From NCBI RefSeq assembly GCF_001580615.1, contig NZ_LHZC01000054.1:124001-188000 (forward strand): a stretch of 64,000 nt of DNA, written 5' to 3'. The notes under the pieces were generated by a model, which was not told the origin of the DNA, did no database searches, and worked only from the letters and a program-made list of their open reading frames with translations. Position numbers and translations under genes: made by a program. The number at the start of each line of letters is the position of its first letter. Within the stretch, counting starts at the first letter, position 1. Below, one piece after another: positions 57,044 to 64,000 of this stretch. The DNA comes from Acetobacter malorum. Lineage in GTDB: Bacteria; Pseudomonadota; Alphaproteobacteria; Acetobacterales; Acetobacteraceae.

Positions 57044-57851
57044 GGAAGCCTCTCTCGATTTTTCAAATAAACCCGCACGACACTCTCAACGGGTTTGTTA
57101 GTAACTAAAAAACAGTTAGGTCTCTAAAAAAGTTAGCGCAAGAAAAACATTAGTTATTAACAAACATTAACCGCTTATAAAGATTTGATATATCCCTTAT
57201 TCCCAAATCTGCTTCGTGAGGCTTTGACTGAGAATTCAGCACGATCTTTTCAGGCTTTTTCAAAATGAAACCTGACAACAAGCGTCCGTTTTTTCCATTT
57301 ATTTAGACGGATAAATCATGGGGGCCACGCCACTAAAGGATGCCCCACCCGTTCATGCATGCAGAGAAATTTTCAGGAAATACTGCCGCTTTCATGGCAT
57401 CGCTTCACAAGCCAGACACCAAAGCCTGAAGCCGGTGGGAAGACCTGAAAATACAGACCTCCGGAATCGGACGCTTTGTAAGGTTTCCGGATGGGAAGCT
57501 GTCTTTTGATCTACCTATCGGTCAGCATACGATACCCCGACCCCGAAAATTATACCCCGACATATACCCCCAACACACCTGCGATTTAGCGGTATGAGGT
57601 GGCACTTTGTGGCACAATCAAAACCGCTTCAAACAGCAGTTTTCTGCACTTTTTGGGACTATTTGGCAATTTGGGGGATTTTACTGATGGCGGAAGGGGT
57701 GTCCGCCAACACGAAGAGACCACACGACGCCTGAAGATATATTTTCTATTTGAAAACAGTCCATTAACTCACACTGTCGCCACCTGACGCCGCAGATAGA
57801 CGCGTCGAACCGTATGATGTAAGGTGGGATTGAAGATGGGACTGTAAATCC
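57044..57851. other. Long intergenic region before the integrase
   Basis: The first 250 bases are AT-rich and should hold the Hint-gene promoter. From 57530 on there are three short iterons (separate entry). I looked for a tRNA gene, the usual target of P4-type integrases, and found none. A 63-codon ORF at 57318-57509 shows no coding signs. Confidence 0.5.
57532..57572. repeat. Three direct iterons upstream of the integrase (possible arm sites)
   Basis: ATACCCCGA at 57532-57540 and 57552-57560, and ATACCCCCA at 57564-57572; an extra ACCCCGA lies between the first two. Tandem ATACCCC elements close to a tyrosine integrase look like arm-type binding sites. Confidence 0.5.
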
Positions 57852-59054
57852 ATGAGCAAGCTTCCGCCGAACCAGTTGACCGTCCGCAAGATCGCCAGCC
57901 TGAAAGATGGCGTCTATGGCGATGGCGGAAATTTATGGATCACGATTCGGGGTGAGACTCGCGCCTGGACCTTTCGTTATAAAAGCCCTCTGACCGGCAA
58001 GCGCCGGGAAATGGGACTGGGTCCTGCCCGTGATGTGTCCCTCTCTGAAGCCCGCAGCAAGGCTGCCGAGGCTCGCCGTCTTTTGTTGGAGGGACGTGAC
58101 CCTCTGGAAGAACAGGCCAAAAGAAAGCAGAGTGCTACCAAGAAGCGGACCTTCAAGGAGGTTGCCGAACACTATATCAAGGAACAGACACCAGCTTGGA
58201 AAGATCCGCGTTCCGCGCCCATGTGGCGTAGTTCTCTCGCTCGGCATGCTTATGCCCTCATAGGAAATCTTCCAATTGACCGGGTCCAGACTGAGGATGT
58301 TCTGGCCTTACTACGTCCGATCTGGGAAACTACCACAGAGACAGCCAGCCGCCTGCGCGGACGGATTGAACGTATTCTTGACTATGCGCATAGTCATCAT
58401 TGGCGGGAAGGCGACAACCCGGCACGATGGCGCGGCCATCTTGCCAACATTCTTCCTAAGCCAACAGCCGTAGCGAAGGTCTCCCACCATGCGGCCATTC
58501 CTTATCGTGACCTTCCTCCTGTTTTTGCCCAACTTGGTCGACAAGATGGCTCTGCTGCTCTTGCCGCCCGCTTCCTCTGCCTAACGGCTGCGCGTTCTGG
58601 TGAAGTACGTCACGCAAGGTGGTCTGAAATTAACCTTGAAAAGCAAATCTGGGTAATTCCAGCCGAACGCATGAAAGCGAAGCGAGAACATCGCGTACCC
58701 TTGACGACCAGCGCCATAAACGTGCTTCGACGAATGGAAATACTGCGCGCCCTCCCCTCCCCAGATGGTCTGATTTTCCCGGGCGGTAAAATCGGATCAC
58801 CACTCAGTGACGTTGCGGTCTCCAAGGCACTCCATCGTGCCGCTGGCACTAAAGACGTGACCATCCATGGATTGCGCTCCAGCTTTCGTGACTGGGCGGC
58901 AGAGGAAACGGACTTCCCGCGTGAAGTCGCAGAAATGGCGTTGGCCCACGCCATTGGAGACAAGGTCGAAGCAGCCTATCGACGGGGCGATCTGCTCAAT
59001 AAACGGCAGGAGATGATGAAAGAGTGGGAGAAATTCTGCCTGAGTCGCATATAA
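57852..59054 (+). CDS. P4-type tyrosine integrase
   Basis: A 400-aa site-specific recombinase. An N-terminal DUF4102 arm-binding domain (DGVYGDGGNLWITIRGETRA, then FRYKSPLTGKRREMGLG) is followed by a core-binding SAM-like domain and a catalytic domain with R248 (LTAARSGEVRHARW), H339 and R342 (IHGLRSSFRDWA), H366 (LAHAIGD) and Y376 (VEAAYRRGDLL). All catalytic residues are present, so it could be active. It marks the left part of a genomic island extending past the window. The neighbouring cassette is on the opposite strand, convergent. Confidence 0.95.
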   Translation: MSKLPPNQLTVRKIASLKDGVYGDGGNLWITIRGETRAWTFRYKSPLTGKRREMGLGPARDVSLSEARSKAAEARRLLLEGRDPLEEQAKRKQSATKKRTFKEVAEHYIKEQTPAWKDPRSAPMWRSSLARHAYALIGNLPIDRVQTEDVLALLRPIWETTTETASRLRGRIERILDYAHSHHWREGDNPARWRGHLANILPKPTAVAKVSHHAAIPYRDLPPVFAQLGRQDGSAALAARFLCLTAARSGEVRHARWSEINLEKQIWVIPAERMKAKREHRVPLTTSAINVLRRMEILRALPSPDGLIFPGGKIGSPLSDVAVSKALHRAAGTKDVTIHGLRSSFRDWAAEETDFPREVAEMALAHAIGDKVEAAYRRGDLLNKRQEMMKEWEKFCLSRI

Positions 59055-59434
59055 AAATCATGGTCCGCTTTGGGGGGCGAACGGTATGTCGGCTTTGCAG
59101 CACAAACTCTTGGAAGCGGACACCTCCGCCAATCCCGGGGCAATTCAGTATAATAACGGCAGGGATTACGAGACGCGGCGATGGTGATCAGGATAAAGGA
59201 ATACGGCGAGTTGCAGGCAATCTTCTGGAACCGTCCGGCCAACGCTGTGCTGTCTGAAAAAGACGCGTTCGCGACGTTTGAAAGCAACTGACGCCAGGAC
59301 CGACTGCCGCTGTGACAGGGGGTCAACTTACTGTCTGAACCAAAATGAGTTGAGTGATTTCAGAAGGCTGTGATTCATGGGTTTGCAACAACCTGATGAG
59401 ATCGCGATCTTCGAACGCACCGGGATTGACCACT
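59055..59434. other. Junction between integrase and defence-like cassette
   Basis: 380 bases with no full gene. A 36-codon ORF (59181-59291, listed separately) and another short frame, 59377-59448, starting MGLQQPDEIAIFERTGIDHF, look like decayed fragments. I found no terminal inverted repeats to prove an insertion sequence. Confidence 0.4.
59181..59291 (+). pseudogene. Short ORF, possible remnant of a small accessory gene
   Basis: 36 codons reading MVIRIKEYGELQAIFWNRPA and ending in EKDAFATFESN. The composition looks like genuine protein, and I have the impression of longer small hypothetical proteins with a similar YxELQAIxWNRP start in alphaproteobacterial islands, so it may be a truncated copy. 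No function known. Confidence 0.3.
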
Positions 59435-60883
59435 TTACTCCAACATAAACGTGTCTAAGGCGGCTTCATTGATGATGATTTTGTCCGCCTTCACACCGTA
59501 GGCCACCGCCAAATCCACGCTACGGTCGATCAGGTTTGTATTCAGGCGGAAGTCGAAAGCGGCATCGGTCAACTTGTTCAGGCGGTCGAACTCGGCCGTG
59601 ATGGTGGCGAGGACTTCCTTCATCTTGCCGTCCAGCTTGGACTTGAACGCTTTCATGTCGTCCCGCAGGCGCTGGGCGACCTTGTCGTTCTGGCCGGTGG
59701 TGAACTCAGCCACCATCTTGCCCGCCAGGCTGCCGATGACGGCACCCAGAATGGGGATCGGGATCAGTGCTTGGCCGACAGCCGTGGACACGCCGACGAT
59801 GGCGGATTCCGCACAGACGATCATGCCCAAGTCGAAGAATTCATCGAAGCTGATGTCGCCCTTGCGATAATCCTCGACCAGCGAGGCCATGCCCTTGGCC
59901 GCGCTTACGACGGAGGCAGCGAACGGGGCGGCCATCCCCGCATAGTTGGTCATCAGGTAGATGGACCCGGCGGCCACAGCCCCCCCGGCCGCGCCCTTAG
60001 CCGTGTCGAGGCCGACCTCCTGCCAGTCAGCTGCGGTGAAGTCGCCTTTGAAGACGTTCTTGCCCGCCTTGTACTTGGCGTAGAGGCCCGTCGCCAGGGA
60101 GAGAGTGCCGCCGACAGCCCCACCCACGAGAGCGGCTTGGGCACCCCCTTGGAGCGATGGCTTGTGGTCGTCGACAATCTTGTCCTTCAGTTCCTCATTC
60201 TTGTTGGCGAGGTCCTGCTGCTCGTTGTCCAGCGTCGTGGGCGCCTTGTATACTTGGACGTCGTGATAATTCACGACCGATGACTGGACTGCCTCGGAGA
60301 AGGGCTTGCCCGTCTGCGCCTCAATCTGCTTCACAAGCGCCTTGATGGCTTCCTCGGTCGATGCCTTCAGACCCTCGATATGCCCCCCGTTCAGCAGGAC
60401 CTGGATGGCGTCGTAGGTATCCTTGGGGATGATGTAATAGGAGCCGTCCGCAGTGAAGCCCGAGTAGGTGTTGAGGTGGTTCAGGACATGGTTCAGATTT
60501 GCGGAGATACCGTTGATGAACTTGGACTGAACTCCGGTTCCGTTAATTACATAGTCGACCGGACCAGTACGATGAACATTATCGAAGGTCGCTGTCATGG
60601 TTTCCTGGGCCAGGGCTTGGCGGGCGTTGCGGATACCGACCTCGACCTGTTCGGCGATCTCGCCGTGCTTCGTCAACTCACTGCCCAGGATATTTTGGGG
60701 GCGGGATAGGAAGTCGCGCACCTTATCGATCTGGTCCATCGCGGTCTCGAGCGCAGCCTCCTGCGCAGCCAACTTGCTGATTTCGTCGTGAAACCGGAAC
60801 TCGTTGATAGTCTGGACGACGACACCGGCGGCCTGATCCTGAAAGAGGCGGCGACCGCGGGTTTCGGAGGTTTCTATGGTCAT
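59435..60883 (-). CDS. 482-aa protein with hydrophobic blocks and a D-x8-QxK signature
   Basis: I do not recognise a named family. Residues 1-100 are helical (ISKLAAQEAALETAMDQIDK). Residues 107-160 contain GPVDYVINGTGVQSKFINGI, where D110...Q119-S-K121 recalls the D-(x)n-[E/Q]xK pattern of PD-(D/E)xK nucleases, followed by NHLNTYSGFTADGSYYIIPK. From 245 to 395 there are three hydrophobic Gly/Ala-rich blocks (AQAALVGGAVGGTLSLATGL; DTAKGAAGGAVAAGSIYLMT; IPIPILGAVIGSLAGKMVAE), then a helical tail. ATG 60883 overlaps the previous stop (ATGA). Last gene of the cassette seen here. Possible membrane-acting or nuclease effector; unproven. Confidence 0.7.
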   Translation of the reverse strand: MTIETSETRGRRLFQDQAAGVVVQTINEFRFHDEISKLAAQEAALETAMDQIDKVRDFLSRPQNILGSELTKHGEIAEQVEVGIRNARQALAQETMTATFDNVHRTGPVDYVINGTGVQSKFINGISANLNHVLNHLNTYSGFTADGSYYIIPKDTYDAIQVLLNGGHIEGLKASTEEAIKALVKQIEAQTGKPFSEAVQSSVVNYHDVQVYKAPTTLDNEQQDLANKNEELKDKIVDDHKPSLQGGAQAALVGGAVGGTLSLATGLYAKYKAGKNVFKGDFTAADWQEVGLDTAKGAAGGAVAAGSIYLMTNYAGMAAPFAASVVSAAKGMASLVEDYRKGDISFDEFFDLGMIVCAESAIVGVSTAVGQALIPIPILGAVIGSLAGKMVAEFTTGQNDKVAQRLRDDMKAFKSKLDGKMKEVLATITAEFDRLNKLTDAAFDFRLNTNLIDRSVDLAVAYGVKADKIIINEAALDTFMLE

Positions 60884-61731
60884 GCTTGCACCTTCTTGTT
60901 CAGGAGTCCGGATAGGGAGTGGACGTGGTTGATGAGTGCGCCCAGCCATTCCTTCTGGATGGTGCTGAACTCGAGGTAATTCCCCGGGGCCCGTTCCTTG
61001 AGCTGAGCCAGCAGTACGGTGACACCGTCCACGTGGCGTTCGGTCAGATTGAACAGGCGATTGATTTCCAGCTTGGCCGCGGTGAGCTCAGCGATATGCG
61101 TCTGAATCTTCTTGGTCTCAGTGGCGGCATCTTCGGCAATCGACCGGTTGCGGCTGCGGACGAACAATCCGGCCGCCACCAGGGCAGTGCCGCCGATGGC
61201 CCAACCGACGGGGCCAGCCAACGCCAGGAATGCTTCACCGGCGGCCACGCCACCGCCACCCGTCGCCAAGGCCCCGCCGCCCAACCAAGCCAGCGCAGCA
61301 TTGGTCGCAGCGGCGCCTGACAGGGTGGAGATCGCGGTGCCGGTGCTGGCAGTGCCGAACGTGGTGGCGATGGCCATGGCCGCGCTCGGAGCGAAAGCTG
61401 CGACGCCGACGCCGGTGGCAACACCCGCCGCCGCGCCGGTGCCAGCCCGGGTGTTGACCTTGGCGGCCTCCGCCTCGATGGCGGCGATGATCTCGTTGAA
61501 GGTCTTGAACTCGGCCCGGTATTCGGAGAACGTCTTGTCGAATTCCTTGGGGCTATTGGCTAGGGTGTTAATGTAGTTTTCAACCCTGGTGATGATCTGC
61601 TCACTGCTGGACCGGCGCAGTTCGAACAGTCTGGCCGAGGCTTCACCGACAACATTTGCGGCGGATTCATGCTTGGCTTGGGCTGCCTTCAGGGCTGTGA
61701 TGGCTTCTTCTTTCATCGCACTGTTGAACAT
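60880..61731 (-). CDS. 283-aa protein with Gly/Ala-rich hydrophobic core, dynamin-cassette partner
   Basis: Unrecognised family. Residues 1-92 are a helical, charged domain (EYRAEFKTFNEIIAAIEAEA). Residues 97-191 form a long hydrophobic hairpin (AAAGVATGVGVAAFAPSAAM; AGEAFLALAGPVGWAIGGTA). The rest (192-283) is again helical and ends EWLGALINHVHSLSGLLNKK. The layout helix - membrane hairpin - helix matches the tail of the neighbouring GTPase. ATG 61731 has a strong GGGGAG site. It is 159 bases after the GTPase stop and overlaps the next gene by four bases. Confidence 0.68.
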   Translation of the reverse strand: MFNSAMKEEAITALKAAQAKHESAANVVGEASARLFELRRSSSEQIITRVENYINTLANSPKEFDKTFSEYRAEFKTFNEIIAAIEAEAAKVNTRAGTGAAAGVATGVGVAAFAPSAAMAIATTFGTASTGTAISTLSGAAATNAALAWLGGGALATGGGGVAAGEAFLALAGPVGWAIGGTALVAAGLFVRSRNRSIAEDAATETKKIQTHIAELTAAKLEINRLFNLTERHVDGVTVLLAQLKERAPGNYLEFSTIQKEWLGALINHVHSLSGLLNKKVQA

Positions 61732-61890
61732 CTTCGTTACTCCCCTTAATCAAGGCGCACGTCCGGCATTCCGCGCTCCAATGTTTGCGCAGGCTCCCGA
61801 CGGCTGTAATATTGAAATCGTCTTTTGTTGAGGTGCTAGGAGGTGCCACCATTCGACGGCGGCAGCGAACCTAGTTCCAAGTGGCGTACA

Positions 61891-64000
61891 TTAATTCCTC
61901 TGTCTCCACGGAATGCCGCCGAAAAAATCCCGAGTGGCTTCCACTTTGGAGATCATGGCGGTCATTTCCTCATGGCTGGTGGCATTCACCAGCTTGCGGA
62001 GATTGGTCAGGTTTTCCTGGAAGGCGGCTTCGGTCGCAGCTAGGCCCTTCTGGAAGCTGTGGCGGGTGTCGTCCCAGTATTTCTCGGAGTACTTGGTAAG
62101 CGTTTCGAGGAAGTGCTGTTCCTTCAGGGCTTCGCAGATCTTCTTCGCCAGCCTGCTCTGCCAGGACGGGCCGAACAGGGAGTAAGTGGCCACGCCGAGA
62201 AGCGCCGCCAATCCGATTGCGAGCGCAATGGGACCGGCAAGAGCGGCGATCAGGCTGGTCGCACTCACCATGCCCGCGGTTGCGCCGATGCCCGCCAGAT
62301 AGCTAGCCACACCTGGCAACAGCATGGCGGGACCGACTTCTTCGCTGGCGGCAGTCGCCGCAGCCCAGGCAGCCATGGCTCCACCCGCTCCTGTCGCAGC
62401 CAGCGCTCCGAGGAACACCCCTTTCACATTGAAGATGGTGCCAAGCTCCACGTCACCCACTGACGTCCCCGCGGCCTGATAGTCGGCCAAGATGTCGTTG
62501 ATGTCGGGCACCAACTCCTGCGCACGTTCGGCTAGGAAGCTGTTCAGCGTGTTCTGGACGTGGTCTATCAGGTATGAGCCAGCGAGCTGTTGGGCGTCCT
62601 TCTTGTCCTCGTAACGCTCGCGGATGCGCTTCTCGACATAATCCAGCGTGACTAGGTTGCTCAGGTCGGCCTTGACGTATTCGGTGGACGCCGACTTGTT
62701 CACCGCGATGGTGCTCAGGATACGCTCGGTCTTGCTGCCGATCCGGCGATGACGCAGCGGTTCAGCACGCTCCAGCATCTCCAGCGAGCCCTGAGCACGG
62801 TCCCGACTCTCCAGTAATTCGACGAGGCGGGCAGTCCATCCATCACAATACGCCTTGGTGGAGTTCTTCAGCTCGACGACCCAACCATCCAGACGGCCAC
62901 GCACTTGAACCGGGCAGACCTTACTCAGCAGATCGGCGAGATCCTCTTCGAATGCCTTCCGACGGCTCGGGTCGTCAACGAGGTAGGTGAAGAAGCGGGC
63001 GCGGAAGTCGGTCTGGGAAATAGGTCGGCCGATCAGTTCACCACGAGCCTGGAGACCTTCGAGCAAGTGCGCGTAGGCACGCGAGGACGCCTTGGTGATG
63101 ATGTCCTCGAGGTCGGCATGATCTTGGCGGGCCATGGTCGCCACAAAATAGACGTTCCGCAGAACTGGAAGGGTGTCGTCATTGGTTTCAATGGTCGGCA
63201 ATTGTTTCAGCAGTGCGTTGGCGAACTGCAGATCCTGCTGATCCATGAACCCCTGAGCCGCCGATGCATAGATAAGGACGTCGGCCAGACTGTGCGCCAG
63301 TTCGGCTTTAGTGTGGTCGTCGTGGGAGTGGCCATAGCCGGGCAGGTCCAAGAGGTCGCAGCCGAGCAGGAATGGAGAGTCCACATACACTAGGGCGGCG
63401 AAGCATTGATCGGCGTCGGCGGGCTGATTGTCGTTGTGGGTGCCATACTTCTTCAGGGTGTCGAACGAACCGGCCACGATCTTATAGTCGTTGCAGTACT
63501 GCTCGTCGCTGGCATGATTCATGTCGAAGCCCTTGCGCATGATCCAGACGTCCTCCTTGATCCAGGAAGGGCGGTCGCTGACATGGCGAACCAGGCTGAT
63601 GATTGCCGTAGCGGGCTGGAAGGCGGTCGGCAGGGCATCGCTGCCCATCAGGGTGTTAGCCAACCGGCTCTTGCCTTGGTCGAAACGTCCGCAGGCAGCC
63701 ACCCGAGGCTTGCGACCCAGATTGCGGACCTCACGCATGAAACTGGCGGCGGTCGGAGCGCCCTTGAACAGTGCGTCATCCAGAGGAGCAGGGGCCGTCT
63801 CGGCGTAGTCGCTCATCAGCTTGATCTGGGTGGCGATGTCCCGGTAGGGGGCACCGTATTCCAGACCCTGCTTCGTGGAAATGTCGCCGCAATACTTCAC
63901 CCAGGCTTTCACGACACCAAGGGGGGTGTTGTCCGGATCTTGCTCATAGCGGGAAACTTGGCTCTGAGAGATGCCGAGATGAGTCGCCATTCCTTCCTGG
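61891..64000 (-). CDS. Partial: XRE helix-turn-helix fused to dynamin-like GTPase
   Basis: At least 702 codons; the frame stays open to the window edge. Counting from the ATG at 63990, residues 1-17 are the heart of an XRE helix-turn-helix (MATHLGISQSQVSRYEQ); three codons upstream read QEG, the normal start of that motif's second helix, so the true start lies outside. GTPase motifs: G1 GRFDQGKS (101-108), a Thr in PATAII for G2, G3 DLPGYG (215-220); G4 is weak. A helical stalk-like region follows (350-510), then a hydrophobic hairpin (about 518-606) and a helical C-terminus, the bacterial dynamin-like layout. It heads a three-gene cassette. Confidence 0.8.
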   Translation of the reverse strand, partial: QEGMATHLGISQSQVSRYEQDPDNTPLGVVKAWVKYCGDISTKQGLEYGAPYRDIATQIKLMSDYAETAPAPLDDALFKGAPTAASFMREVRNLGRKPRVAACGRFDQGKSRLANTLMGSDALPTAFQPATAIISLVRHVSDRPSWIKEDVWIMRKGFDMNHASDEQYCNDYKIVAGSFDTLKKYGTHNDNQPADADQCFAALVYVDSPFLLGCDLLDLPGYGHSHDDHTKAELAHSLADVLIYASAAQGFMDQQDLQFANALLKQLPTIETNDDTLPVLRNVYFVATMARQDHADLEDIITKASSRAYAHLLEGLQARGELIGRPISQTDFRARFFTYLVDDPSRRKAFEEDLADLLSKVCPVQVRGRLDGWVVELKNSTKAYCDGWTARLVELLESRDRAQGSLEMLERAEPLRHRRIGSKTERILSTIAVNKSASTEYVKADLSNLVTLDYVEKRIRERYEDKKDAQQLAGSYLIDHVQNTLNSFLAERAQELVPDINDILADYQAAGTSVGDVELGTIFNVKGVFLGALAATGAGGAMAAWAAATAASEEVGPAMLLPGVASYLAGIGATAGMVSATSLIAALAGPIALAIGLAALLGVATYSLFGPSWQSRLAKKICEALKEQHFLETLTKYSEKYWDDTRHSFQKGLAATEAAFQENLTNLRKLVNATSHEEMTAMISKVEATRDFFGGIPWRQRN

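Noticed and set aside
57318..57509. 63-codon ORF before the integrase
   Set aside because: No ribosome binding site, no recognisable composition; lies in a non-coding stretch.
57500..57850. tRNA gene as integration target
   Set aside because: No cloverleaf or GGTTCGAATCC-type T arm is found on either strand here.
59341..59434. Insertion sequence end next to the cassette
   Set aside because: No matching terminal inverted repeat or target duplication could be found; kept only as possible fragment.

Overview
The window looks like a chromosomal segment of an acetic acid bacterium (Acetobacteraceae, Alphaproteobacteria; Acetobacter is my best guess). The reasons are the alphaproteobacterial order dusB-ntrB-ntrC-ntrY-ntrX-hfq-hflX, a fused ispDF, an NDUFS4-type complex I subunit, a PQQ-type sugar dehydrogenase and a Hint-domain surface protein. 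The genus call is inference from gene content; no database was searched.

Layout. 1-2.4 kb: start of a probable bamB, a YfgM-like TPR protein, a small secreted protein. 1.5-6.6 kb (+): a tightly overlapping run GT9 - GT4 - asparagine-synthase-like amidotransferase - ygfZ - hisI. 6.6-9.8 kb (-): an AT-rich island with a HigB toxin, a HigA antitoxin fused to an ImmA/IrrE peptidase, a T4 Beta-protein family member and a small ORF, driven by a promoter flanked by two inverted repeats. 9.9-23.2 kb: lpxB, a SulP transporter, msrPQ, a 3-hydroxyisobutyrate-dehydrogenase-like enzyme, a Cdd1-like protein, a squalene/phytoene-synthase-like protein, Fe-type sodB, clpB, a Nudix hydrolase, ribokinase and an arginase-family enzyme. 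23.3-35 kb (-): hflX, hfq, ntrXY, ntrCB, dusB, 8-oxoguanine deaminase and ispDF. 35.3-42.3 kb: a lower-GC surface polysaccharide locus with two double-domain glycosyltransferases, a pyruvyltransferase-like protein and UDP-galactopyranose mutase (glf). 42.4-57 kb: tRNA-Arg, an NDUFS4-like subunit, tRNA-Pro, gpt, upp, a DUF1275 protein, a membrane protein, a PQQ-type sugar dehydrogenase, a YfdX-like protein, a TonB-dependent receptor, a phospholipase C, an S1/P1 nuclease, gpsA and the Hint protein.

57.5-64 kb is a second mobile region. A P4-type integrase, preceded by three short iterons, lies next to a three-gene minus-strand cassette that runs off the right edge. In transcription order this encodes an XRE-HTH/dynamin-like GTPase, a 283-aa protein with a large Gly/Ala-rich hydrophobic core, and a 482-aa protein with similar hydrophobic blocks plus a D-x(8)-QxK signature reminiscent of PD-(D/E)xK nucleases. 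The architecture resembles dynamin-based (LeoA/Eleos-like) phage-defence systems, but the HTH fusion and the 482-aa partner are not something I recognise from a described system. This is my main candidate for novelty. The HigB/HigA-ImmA/Beta operon is the second.

How the genes work together: the ntr block couples nitrogen sensing with RNA chaperone Hfq and ribosome-associated HflX. Both NtrC and NtrX lack a proper GAFTGA sigma-54 contact motif, so a sigma-70 mode of regulation is plausible. The surface and envelope genes (lpxB, GTs, glf, asparagine-synthase-like protein) point to lipopolysaccharide or capsule building. clpB, sodB and msrPQ are protein-repair and oxidative-stress functions.
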